Assembly: GCA_964405835.1 (NCBI GenBank) | Contig: CAYOPN010000010.1 | Location: forward strand, 1-54,048 | Length of the DNA: 54,048 bases | Reading direction: 5' to 3' | Source of the DNA: JAJVIP01 sp964405835 | Lineage (GTDB): Bacteria > Elusimicrobiota > Elusimicrobia > F11 | Program-made: the position numbers and the translations under genes | The notes under the pieces: generated by a model | Databases searched by the model: none | What the model saw: only the letters and a program-made list of their open reading frames with translations | Told to the model about the DNA's origin: nothing | Shown: positions 7,116 to 14,338 of the stretch, piece after piece | How the letters are laid out: each line of letters opens with the position of its first letter | Numbering within the stretch: position 1 is the stretch's first letter

Positions 7116-9541
7116 CCGAAAAATACATTTGCATTCACGGGCATTTCTATCAGCCGCCGCGCGAGAACCCGTGGTTGGAATCCATCGAACTTCAAGATTC
7201 GGCCTATCCGTATCACGATTGGAACGAACGCATCACCGCCGAATGTTACGGGCCCAATGGCACTTCGCGCATCCTGGACGACCACGGACGCATCATAAAG
7301 ATCATCAATAACTACGCGCGCATTAATTTCAATTTTGGTCCGACACTTCTGAGCTGGATGGAAGAGAAAGCGCCGCAGGCCTACCGCGCCATTTTCGAAG
7401 CCGATCAACAGAGCCAGGACCGTTTCTCGGGGCACGGTTCGGCAATCGCGCAGGTGTACAACCACATGATCATGCCGCTCGCGAACTCCCGTGACAAATT
7501 CACGCAGGTGTTTTGGGGCTTGCGCGATTTTGAGTTCCGGTTCGGGCGCGTCCCCGAAGGCATGTGGCTCGCCGAAACCGCTGTCGATGTGGAGAGCTTG
7601 GAGATCATGGCCGGCCTCGGCATCAAATTTACAATCCTCGCGCCGCACCAGGCCAAACGCGTGCGACCCATCGGCGGCAACGAGTGGGCGGAGTTGCACG
7701 GTTCCATTGATCCAACACGCCCCTATCAGGTGTTCCTGCCATCCGGAAAAACCATTGCGGTGTTCTTTTATGACGGCCCCATCTCGCGCGCGGTCGCGTT
7801 TGAGCGGCTCTTGGAGAAAGGGGAATACCTGATCAGCCGTCTTATGAGCGGTTTCTCCGAGCAGCGGCACTGGAACCAGCTCGTGCACATCGCCACCGAC
7901 GGCGAAACCTACGGCCATCATCACCGTCACGGCGAAATGGCGCTCGCTTATGCGGTCGACCAGATTGAAACCAACAAAGCGGCCAAACTCACCAACTACG
8001 GTGAATTCCTCGAAAAATTTCCGCCGGCGTTTGAGGTCCAGGTCCATGAGAACACGTCGTGGAGTTGCGCGCACGGCGTCGAACGCTGGCGCAACGATTG
8101 CGGCTGCAACATGGGCGGCCGGCCCAACTGGTCGCAAGCGTGGAGAAAACCGCTGCGCGATGCACTGGATTGGCTGCGGGACTCCATCGCGCCGCTTTAC
8201 GAGCAGGAAGCCCAAAAACTTTTGAAAGACCCCTGGATGGCCCGCAACGATTACGTGGAGTTGTTGTTCGATCGCTCGGACGAGGAAGTGGATGAATTCT
8301 TCGGGCGGATGGCGGTGCGCGAGTTGGAGGGGCCCGAGAAAACACGCGCGTTAAAACTCCTGGAACTGCAACGCCAGACCATGCTCATGTACACAAGCTG
8401 CGGTTGGTTCTTTGACGAAATTTCCGGCATTGAAGCGATGCAGGTGCTGCAATACGCGGCGCGCGCGGTGCAACTGGCCGAGGAGTTGTTTGGCCAGCCG
8501 TTCGAGGCGGGGTTGCTGGAACGGCTGGAACATGCGCGCAGCAATATTCAGGACCTCAAGAACGGCAAGAATATTTATGAACGGATAGTTAAGCCGTCAT
8601 CCATGACGCTGCAGAAGGTGGCCGCGCATTACGCCATCAGCTCGTTGTTCGCGAACGAAGGCGTGGCCGGCACCAAGACGTATTGTTACGCGATCGAATA
8701 CGAGGACTACAAAACATTTTTGGCCGGCAAGGCGCGGCTCGTGGTCGGGTGGATGCACGTAACGTCGGAAGTGACCAAGGAATCGGAGCGTCTCATGTTT
8801 GCGATCCTGCATCTGGGCGACCACAATTTGAACGGCGGCGTCGGCATCTACACCACGCCCGAAGCATACGGAAAGTTAATCGATGAAATTGTCTCGGCGT
8901 TCAAGCGCGCGGACTTCAGCACAACCATCCGGGTGCTGGACCGCCAGTTTGGGAATTCGACCTATTCGCTCAAATCGTTGTTCCGCGACGAGCAGCGAAA
9001 AATTGTGAGCTCTATTCTCGAGGCCACGCTGGCCGATTCCGAATCGGTGCTGCGCCAGATTTTTGAGAACAACGCGCCGCTGATGCGTTTCCTGGCGGAA
9101 CTATCGGCGCCGCTCCCCAAAGCGCTGCAGGCCGCGGCCGAATTCTCAATCAATGTGAGCCTCAAGCACGCGTTCGAGGCCGACGAGTTGGACATTGACC
9201 GGATCGCGCAGCTGCTCGGCGAAGCGAAAGACACGCGTATCCAGATCGACGGCCCAGGGTTGGCGTACGTCTACAAGAACAACCTGGCGCGCATCGTGGA
9301 CGGGTTGTGGACGGAGCCGGAGGACGAGGTGTTAATGGAGCAATTCCACGGCGCGGTGCGGTTGGCGAAGATGCTTCCGTTCGAAGTGGAGATGTGGAAC
9401 GCGCAAAACAATTTCTACGAGCTCATGCAGCGCGTCTACCCCGATGTCCGCAAGCGCGCCGATTCCGGTGAAGAGAGCGCAAAAAACTGGGTCAAATCCT
9501 TCCTAAGCCTGGGTGAAAAGCTCCGCGTGAAGGTTGCCTAA
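7112..9541 (+). CDS. GH57 family alpha-glucan-active enzyme with DUF3536 tail
   Basis: An 809-residue glycoside hydrolase family 57 protein, probably an amylase or glucanotransferase acting on cytoplasmic alpha-glucan. The GH57 motifs are visible in order: HGHFYQPPRENPW at residues 9-21, catalytic nucleophile E155 in GMWLAETAVD, and acid/base D263 in IATDGETYGHHHRHGEM. The C-terminal half (about 330-809) matches the DUF3536 extension that defines one GH57 subgroup. There is no signal peptide. It overlaps glgE by 4 nt (ATGA). Its last 11 codons lie in a 33-bp sequence that is repeated at 10144-10176 and there still reads SLGEKLRVKVA-stop, so the original 3' end was duplicated when a cassette inserted. 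Confidence 0.93.
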   Translation: MTEKYICIHGHFYQPPRENPWLESIELQDSAYPYHDWNERITAECYGPNGTSRILDDHGRIIKIINNYARINFNFGPTLLSWMEEKAPQAYRAIFEADQQSQDRFSGHGSAIAQVYNHMIMPLANSRDKFTQVFWGLRDFEFRFGRVPEGMWLAETAVDVESLEIMAGLGIKFTILAPHQAKRVRPIGGNEWAELHGSIDPTRPYQVFLPSGKTIAVFFYDGPISRAVAFERLLEKGEYLISRLMSGFSEQRHWNQLVHIATDGETYGHHHRHGEMALAYAVDQIETNKAAKLTNYGEFLEKFPPAFEVQVHENTSWSCAHGVERWRNDCGCNMGGRPNWSQAWRKPLRDALDWLRDSIAPLYEQEAQKLLKDPWMARNDYVELLFDRSDEEVDEFFGRMAVRELEGPEKTRALKLLELQRQTMLMYTSCGWFFDEISGIEAMQVLQYAARAVQLAEELFGQPFEAGLLERLEHARSNIQDLKNGKNIYERIVKPSSMTLQKVAAHYAISSLFANEGVAGTKTYCYAIEYEDYKTFLAGKARLVVGWMHVTSEVTKESERLMFAILHLGDHNLNGGVGIYTTPEAYGKLIDEIVSAFKRADFSTTIRVLDRQFGNSTYSLKSLFRDEQRKIVSSILEATLADSESVLRQIFENNAPLMRFLAELSAPLPKALQAAAEFSINVSLKHAFEADELDIDRIAQLLGEAKDTRIQIDGPGLAYVYKNNLARIVDGLWTEPEDEVLMEQFHGAVRLAKMLPFEVEMWNAQNNFYELMQRVYPDVRKRADSGEESAKNWVKSFLSLGEKLRVKVA

Positions 9542-9560
9542 TCCCACTTGGAATTTGATG

Positions 9561-9600
9561 CTTGATGATTGAGGATTGGTTCTTAGTTTCAAAATTCTCA
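9561..9600 (+). repeat. Left inverted repeat of the cassette
   Basis: Begins CTTGATGATTGAG and ends ATTCTCA. It pairs with 10081-10120 at 36 of 40 positions. Bases 9601-9640 also contain a partial inverted copy (caatcatcaattctcaagct), so this end can fold on itself. Confidence 0.75.
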
Positions 9601-9699
9601 AACCAAGTACCAATCATCAATTCTCAAGCTTCAACCGGTCAATGTTTGATAGGATTCCACTCCCTCGCAACCCTTCCTGCCATTTATTGGAGTAACACC

Positions 9700-10077
9700 A
9701 TGACACTCACTTCGGAAGTACGCAAGTTTGATCTCGATAGCAGGACCTTCGAATTTGCCCGGCAGGTCCGCCGGTTTTTAAAAGATTCCCCCATAGGAAT
9801 GTTCGATTCTGAGGACAAGAAGCAGTTGATTCGCTCTTCTGGGTCGGTTGCGGCCAACTATTTGGAGGCAAACGAAGCGCTTAGCGGAAAAGATTTTTCA
9901 ATGCGGATCAAAATATGTCGGAAGGAAGCGCGTGAAACGAATATGTGGCTCAGGCTTTTGGCGGATGAAGTTGGACAGGAACAACGGGGAGAATTAGAAC
10001 GGCTGATTGGTGAGGCGTTGCAACTTGTGAAAATTTTCAACGCGATTTCTCATAAAGTGGATTCGAGGTTGGCTTGA
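9700..10077 (+). CDS. Four-helix bundle protein (23S rRNA intervening-sequence type)
   Basis: A 125-residue all-helical protein of the four-helix bundle family (TIGR02436), the proteins first found in 23S rRNA intervening sequences and related to the Avd accessory protein of diversity-generating retroelements. Typical features are FARQVRRFLKD, the central SSGSVAANYLEANEALS and the last helix with MWLRLLADE. ATG 9700 is preceded by GGAG; the frame is open further upstream but that part lies in the inverted repeat. It is the only gene of a cassette bounded by inverted and direct repeats. Its role is unknown; nucleic-acid binding is suggested for relatives. No reverse transcriptase or variable repeat is visible nearby. 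Confidence 0.85.
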   Translation: MTLTSEVRKFDLDSRTFEFARQVRRFLKDSPIGMFDSEDKKQLIRSSGSVAANYLEANEALSGKDFSMRIKICRKEARETNMWLRLLADEVGQEQRGELERLIGEALQLVKIFNAISHKVDSRLA

Positions 10078-10080
10078 AAA

Positions 10081-10120
10081 TGAGAATTCTTAAACTAAGG
10101 ACCAATTCTCAATCATCAAG
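10081..10120 (-). repeat. Right inverted repeat of the cassette
   Basis: Reverse complement matches 9561-9600 at 36 of 40 bases. It ends 23 bp before the right copy of the 33-bp direct repeat. Confidence 0.75.
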
Positions 10121-10138
10121 CTTCAACCGTACAATGGA

Positions 10139-11869
10139 TTATCCCTGGGTGAAAAGCTCCGCGTGAAAGTTGCCTAGTTTTTTCTTTTCTTTGAGCAGTG
10201 ATTCGAAGATGGGGGCGGGGAGAGGTTCGCTGAAAAGAAATCCTTGGACTTGGTCGCATTTGAGGTCCCGCAGTTGATTAAGTTGCCCTTCCGTTTCGAC
10301 GCCTTCCGCCAAAACATTCAGTTTTAATCCGTGCCCGAGGCCGATCACCGCGTTCGCGATGGCCGTGTCGTTTGAATCCGATGTGAGATCGCGAACAAAC
10401 GATTGGTCCATTTTCAGCGTCGTAACGGGCAGCCGTTTTAAATAGTTCAAGGATGAATAACCCGTTCCGAAATCATCGATCGAGAAACCCACGCCCATCG
10501 CTTTGAGCTCGTGCGGGATGTTCATTGCCTGGCCATAGAGGTCCATAAGCACGCTTTCGGTCAATTCCAAATCGAGATACACGGGCGGCAGGCCGGTTTC
10601 TTTCAGCACGCGGCGCACGGTCTCAATCATGTTCGATTGGCGCAATTGTTTGCCCGACACGTTCACGCCCACCTTCATCGCTTGATAACCGTTGTCCTGC
10701 CATTCCCGGCTTTGTTTGCAGGCCATCTGCAGCACGCGCTCACCAATCGGAATAATCAGGCCGGAATCCTCGGCCCACTGGATAAAGCTCGACGGCGGCA
10801 AGAGTCCCAGTTCCGGGTGGTCCCAGCGGACCAACGCTTCCATCCCGACGATCTGACCGGTTTCGATATCGATTTGCGGCTGATAGTGAACGACAAACTC
10901 GTTTCTCTCGAGCGCGCGCCGTAGCCCGTTATCGAGCGCCAGTTGCTGAAATACTTCGGTCTTCATGGTTTGGTCGAAGACTTGGTAATTGTTCCGGCCG
11001 GTGCGTTTGGCTCGGTACATCGCGGTGTCGGCGTTTTTTAAAAGCGATTCGGGGTCCTGCCCGTCGTTCGGATAAATGCTGATGCCGATCGAGGCCGTGG
11101 TGAACAACTCATGTTCGTCAAAATGAAACGCGGGACGGACGGCCTCCAAAATTTTTTCGGTCAGGGCGAGGATCTCTTTAATGTTTTTTATGCCGGTGAG
11201 CAGCAGCATGAATTCGTCGCCGCCCAAGCGCGCCACCACGTCGGTCGCGCGCAGGCAGGCCTTGAGCCGGTCGGCCACGCCCTTGAGCAAACGGTCGCCC
11301 ATGTCGTGCCCCAAGCTGTCGTTGATCACTTTGACGCGGTCGAGGTCGAGGAACAGCACGCCGATCATTTCGCGGTGCCGCTCGGCCAGCGCGAGCGCGG
11401 ACTTCAATTGTTCACGGAACAAAGCGCGGTTCGGCAAATCGGTGAGCGCGTCGTAATAGGCCATGTGGCGGATGGTTTCTTGCGCGCGTTTCTTTTTTGT
11501 GATGTCGGTGAAAACGCCCATGTAATGGGTGATCTCGCCCGCCGCGTTTTTCACGGAACTGATGGTGAGCCACTCGGTGTAGATCTCGCCGTTTTTGCGT
11601 TTGTTGATGATTTCGCCCTGCCAATAGCCAGTCTTCTCAATCGAGGACCACATCTTTGCGTAAAAAGGACCTTTGTGTTCACCGGAGCGGAGGAGGCGGG
11701 GGGTGCGGCCGATGGCTTCTTCGGCTGTGTAGCCGGTGACGTTGGTGAAGGGTTCGTTGATAGCGAGAATATTAAGGTCCGCGTCGGTGATCATGACGCC
11801 TTCGCGTATATGACTGATCACCTGGGCGGCGGATAGGGTGAGTAAATCGGAGTCCCGTTTCTCGACCAT
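10139..11869 (-). CDS. PAS-GGDEF-EAL cyclic-di-GMP signalling protein
   Basis: A 576-residue cytoplasmic protein that probably both makes and breaks cyclic-di-GMP. A PAS sensor domain (about 15-130) is followed by GGDEF (about 148-305) with an intact RLGGDEF active site, and EAL (about 325-565) with an intact GMEALVRW and DDFGTGYSSL. There is no membrane segment. I chose ATG 11869; a possible -10 TAGAAT ends 8 bases before it and no ribosome binding site is seen. The last 12 codons come from the 33-bp repeat left by the neighbouring cassette; at the other copy the same frame would end FTQA-stop instead of FTQG-stop, so the original end was almost the same. It follows the EVE gene by 24 bp. 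Confidence 0.93.
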   Translation of the reverse strand: MVEKRDSDLLTLSAAQVISHIREGVMITDADLNILAINEPFTNVTGYTAEEAIGRTPRLLRSGEHKGPFYAKMWSSIEKTGYWQGEIINKRKNGEIYTEWLTISSVKNAAGEITHYMGVFTDITKKKRAQETIRHMAYYDALTDLPNRALFREQLKSALALAERHREMIGVLFLDLDRVKVINDSLGHDMGDRLLKGVADRLKACLRATDVVARLGGDEFMLLLTGIKNIKEILALTEKILEAVRPAFHFDEHELFTTASIGISIYPNDGQDPESLLKNADTAMYRAKRTGRNNYQVFDQTMKTEVFQQLALDNGLRRALERNEFVVHYQPQIDIETGQIVGMEALVRWDHPELGLLPPSSFIQWAEDSGLIIPIGERVLQMACKQSREWQDNGYQAMKVGVNVSGKQLRQSNMIETVRRVLKETGLPPVYLDLELTESVLMDLYGQAMNIPHELKAMGVGFSIDDFGTGYSSLNYLKRLPVTTLKMDQSFVRDLTSDSNDTAIANAVIGLGHGLKLNVLAEGVETEGQLNQLRDLKCDQVQGFLFSEPLPAPIFESLLKEKKKLGNFHAELFTQG

Positions 11870-11893
11870 GTGCAAGGATTCTAACCCATTGAG

Positions 11894-12358
11894 TCAATGC
11901 CTGGCGATCTTTTCCACCGTCTTAAAGTCCGTTTCATCGACCGGCTGGACAGAAAGGCGCCCGCGCTTTAGCACAACCATGTTCTGGAGAGCGGGGTTCG
12001 CGCGGATCTCATCCAGGGACACCAGGCGCGGGAATTTCTCCACAAACTCCACGTCCACCATGGACCAAAGCGGTTTCTCACGTGTTGAGCGCGGATCGTA
12101 GTATTCGCTCTTTTTGTCCCATGACGTAGCGTCCGGATAGGCTTCCTTGACCACGCGGGCGAGGCCGACGACTCCCGGCGGGGCGCAGCTTGAATGGTAG
12201 AAAAGCACGATGTCGCCGCGTTGCATCTCGCGCATGTGGTTGCGCGCTTGGAAATTCCGCACGCCGTCCCACGGCGCTTTCCCCATTTTTTTTAAATGGT
12301 CGATCGAGAAAACGTCCGGCTCACTTTTCATAAGCCAATATCGTATTGTGCTTTCCAT
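11894..12358 (-). CDS. EVE domain protein
   Basis: A 154-residue single-domain EVE protein (PUA-like fold, thymocyte nuclear protein 1 family). The signatures YWLMKSEPDVFSIDHL, WDGVRNFQARNHM and GDIVLFYHS are all present. EVE proteins are thought to bind modified bases in DNA or RNA; the target here is unknown. The ATG at 12358 has GAGGAG a few bases upstream. This start overlaps the ATG of the divergent polyketide synthase gene (12357) by 2 bp, so the two control regions lie inside each other's coding sequence. Confidence 0.9.
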   Translation of the reverse strand: MESTIRYWLMKSEPDVFSIDHLKKMGKAPWDGVRNFQARNHMREMQRGDIVLFYHSSCAPPGVVGLARVVKEAYPDATSWDKKSEYYDPRSTREKPLWSMVDVEFVEKFPRLVSLDEIRANPALQNMVVLKRGRLSVQPVDETDFKTVEKIARH

Positions 12359-13544
12359 GATCTCCTCTTCTCCGACGGTGTCCTTGGTCCCTGCGGGGGT
12401 CGCCAAACGGCGCGGCGACCAAGTCGTTACGCTGCGCGGTATTGGGACTGCGGTCCCGGAATTCTCCGCCACACAAGAAGAGGCGCTGGAATTTATTTCC
12501 GAACGTTTCCCGGTGGCCGAAAGGACCCGGCAACTTTACAAAAAGACCCTCCGCAACAAATCCATCCATAAACGCCATTTCGGTCTATCCAACCTGGAAA
12601 ATGTCCTCGACCAAGACTTGGACCGCAAAAACGCCCGCTTTGAAAAAGAGGCCGTGGCCTTGTCGACCCGTTCGCTTAAATCCGCGCTCGCCGACGCCGG
12701 CGTACGGCCGTCCCAGATCGATTTTCTCGTGGTCACCACCTGCACCGGCTATATCTGTCCGGGCTTGAGCGCCTACCTGATTGAATCCTGTGGTCTGCGG
12801 CCTGATACGCGCGTGGCCGACCTGGTCGGCATGGGCTGTGGTGCGGCGGTTCCGGCACTCGAACAAGCGCACAACTTCCTCGTGGCCAACCCCGGGAAAA
12901 CCGCGGCCGTGGTGTCAACGGAGATTTGTTCGGCGGCGATGGTGTCGAATGATGAGATCGACATTGTGATTTCAAATACGATCTTTGCGGATGGTTCGGC
13001 TGCGCTGGTGCTGTCGAGTAACCCCACCCCTGCCCCCTCCCCTGACGGGGAGGGGAACCAGGTTTTTAAAGGAGAGGTTCCCTCCCCCGCAAGGGGGAGG
13101 GGCAGGGTGGGGGTAATTCGTGGTTTTTCGTCGCTGATGGTGCCCGAATGGCGCGACACGCTCCGCTTCCGCAGCGAGAAGGGGCATTTGAAAAACGTGC
13201 TTGGAAAAGAAGTCCCGCAACAATCCGCTTCGGCCATGAAAAAAGTGGCGGAGAAACTGTTGGCGAACGAAGGGCTTCAAATGCCGGACATTTCACATTG
13301 GATGTTGCACGCGGGTGGCGAAAAAGTTCTGGACGCTATGGAGCAGGCGCTGCCGCTTCCTGCCGAAGCGCTCACATCGTCGCGCGCGGTGTTGAAAGAT
13401 TTCGGCAATATGTCGTCGCCCACCGTTTTGTTTGTGTTGGCCGAGGAGTTTCGCTCCAAGGCGCCCCGGGTTGGAGATTGGGGCGTGCTCGCGTCGTTTG
13501 GCGCAGGTTTCTCCGCGCATGGAGCGCTAATCGAATGGATTTGA
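12357..13544 (+). CDS. Type III polyketide synthase (chalcone/alkylpyrone synthase-like)
   Basis: Condenses an acyl starter with malonyl units to make alkylpyrones or alkylresorcinols. The catalytic triad is complete: C161 in GMGCGAAVPAL, H318 in HWMLHAGG and N351 in FGNMSSPT (from ATG 12357). Residues about 221-255, between ALVLSS and IRGFSSLMVPEWRD, are encoded by a GC-rich palindromic repeat (family A) inserted in frame into what should be a surface loop; this makes the protein 395 residues where about 360 is usual. The stop overlaps the methyltransferase start by 10 nt. The order PKS, methyltransferase, flavoprotein matches srsABC-type phenolic lipid operons. A later GTG/TTG start cannot be ruled out. 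Confidence 0.92.
   Translation: MISSSPTVSLVPAGVAKRRGDQVVTLRGIGTAVPEFSATQEEALEFISERFPVAERTRQLYKKTLRNKSIHKRHFGLSNLENVLDQDLDRKNARFEKEAVALSTRSLKSALADAGVRPSQIDFLVVTTCTGYICPGLSAYLIESCGLRPDTRVADLVGMGCGAAVPALEQAHNFLVANPGKTAAVVSTEICSAAMVSNDEIDIVISNTIFADGSAALVLSSNPTPAPSPDGEGNQVFKGEVPSPARGRGRVGVIRGFSSLMVPEWRDTLRFRSEKGHLKNVLGKEVPQQSASAMKKVAEKLLANEGLQMPDISHWMLHAGGEKVLDAMEQALPLPAEALTSSRAVLKDFGNMSSPTVLFVLAEEFRSKAPRVGDWGVLASFGAGFSAHGALIEWI
13020..13114. repeat. Palindromic repeat family A, copy 1 (inside the polyketide synthase)
   Basis: Two GC-rich hairpins (CTCCCC-tgac-GGGGAG and CCTCCCCC-gcaa-GGGGGAGG) are flanked by ccccaccc and gggtgggg, so the whole unit is also a palindrome. It stays in frame and is translated as a Pro/Gly-rich loop. 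Other copies lie at 14240 and 30482. Confidence 0.85.
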
Positions 13545-14338
13545 CCCGGCGCATTGACCGGCCGGAGCTGATGGACACGCAAGTGTTTCCGGTCGATGTC
13601 ATGCGCGAGACGCTGAATTTTTTGGGCGTCACCACGCGGTTTTTCGGCGGCGCAGAAATTGTGATCAAGCATTTTGCGCGCTGGTCGCGTACGTGGCGCG
13701 CGGGGGAAAATATCCGCGTGTTGGACGTGGGCACGGGCGGCGCGGAAATCCCGATCGCGCTCGTCAAGTGGGCGCGCAAGGCCGGTTTTAAAATCGAAGT
13801 GACTGCGATCGATCTGGTGGACGAAGTGACGCAAGTTGCACGCGAAAACACGGCTGGGATTCCAGAGATCCTTCTGCGACAAACCGACCTTTTTAATTTG
13901 GACCCGGCGCGCGAACAGTTTGATTACGTGATGGCGTCGCTTTTTATGCACCACGTGCGCCCCGCCGACGGCGGCCGGCTTTTGCGAATGTTCGACGCAT
14001 TGGCCTCGCGCGGCGTCCTGGTCAGCGACCTATTGCGCTCGCGCGCGAGTTACGCGGCCGTGAAAGCCTTGAGTTTGTTGATCGGAAACGCCGTGGTCCG
14101 TCACGACGCGCCGCTCTCAGTGCGTCGCGCGTTTCACGTGGAGGAACTCTCCCGTTTGGCCGCGGACGCGAAACTCCCGTATTTAAAAGCGCAGCGAGAG
14201 CCCTGGTTCCGCGTAAGCCTGGCTGGCCAGAAAAAGGATGCCCCCTCCCTGCCCCTCCCCCTTGCAGGGGAGGGAAAACCATTTTCAAAAACATCGTTCC
14301 ACTCCCCGTCAGGGGAGGGGGTAGGGGTGGGGTTTTGA
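13535..14338 (+). CDS. SAM-dependent class I methyltransferase (SrsB/BpsB context)
   Basis: A 267-residue Rossmann methyltransferase. Motif I is RVLDVGTGGAEI (residues 61-72), followed by an acidic residue in AIDLV and the post-motif DYVMASLFMHHV. In context it should methylate the polyketide synthase product, as SrsB does in Streptomyces. ATG 13535 overlaps the polyketide synthase stop by 10 nt, and its own stop overlaps the next start in TTGA. Residues about 235-267 (from DAPSLPLPLAGEG) are encoded by a family A repeat, which therefore supplies the C-terminus; the natural protein probably ended near residue 233. Confidence 0.85.
   Translation: MDLTRRIDRPELMDTQVFPVDVMRETLNFLGVTTRFFGGAEIVIKHFARWSRTWRAGENIRVLDVGTGGAEIPIALVKWARKAGFKIEVTAIDLVDEVTQVARENTAGIPEILLRQTDLFNLDPAREQFDYVMASLFMHHVRPADGGRLLRMFDALASRGVLVSDLLRSRASYAAVKALSLLIGNAVVRHDAPLSVRRAFHVEELSRLAADAKLPYLKAQREPWFRVSLAGQKKDAPSLPLPLAGEGKPFSKTSFHSPSGEGVGVGF
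14240..14333. repeat. Palindromic repeat family A, copy 2 (3' end of the methyltransferase)
   Basis: Two hairpins, CCCCTCCCCC-ttg-caGGGGAGGG and CTCCCC-gtca-GGGGAG, end in taggggtgggg. The copy sits across the gene end and provides the last 33 codons and the context of the next start codon. Confidence 0.85.

Larger units (their letters stand above)
9508..10176. mobile_element. Inserted cassette: four-helix-bundle gene, inverted repeats, 33-bp target duplication
   Basis: The 33 bp at 9508-9540 and 10144-10176 differ at one base. Between them lie 40-bp inverted repeats at 9561-9600 and 10081-10120 (36 of 40 bases pair) and one gene. Each copy of the 33 bp encodes the end of the GH57 gene on the plus strand and the end of the PAS-GGDEF-EAL gene on the minus strand, so before insertion these convergent genes overlapped tail to tail and the duplication kept both intact. 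There is no transposase; movement would need outside help. The event is inferred, the repeats are directly visible. Confidence 0.7.
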
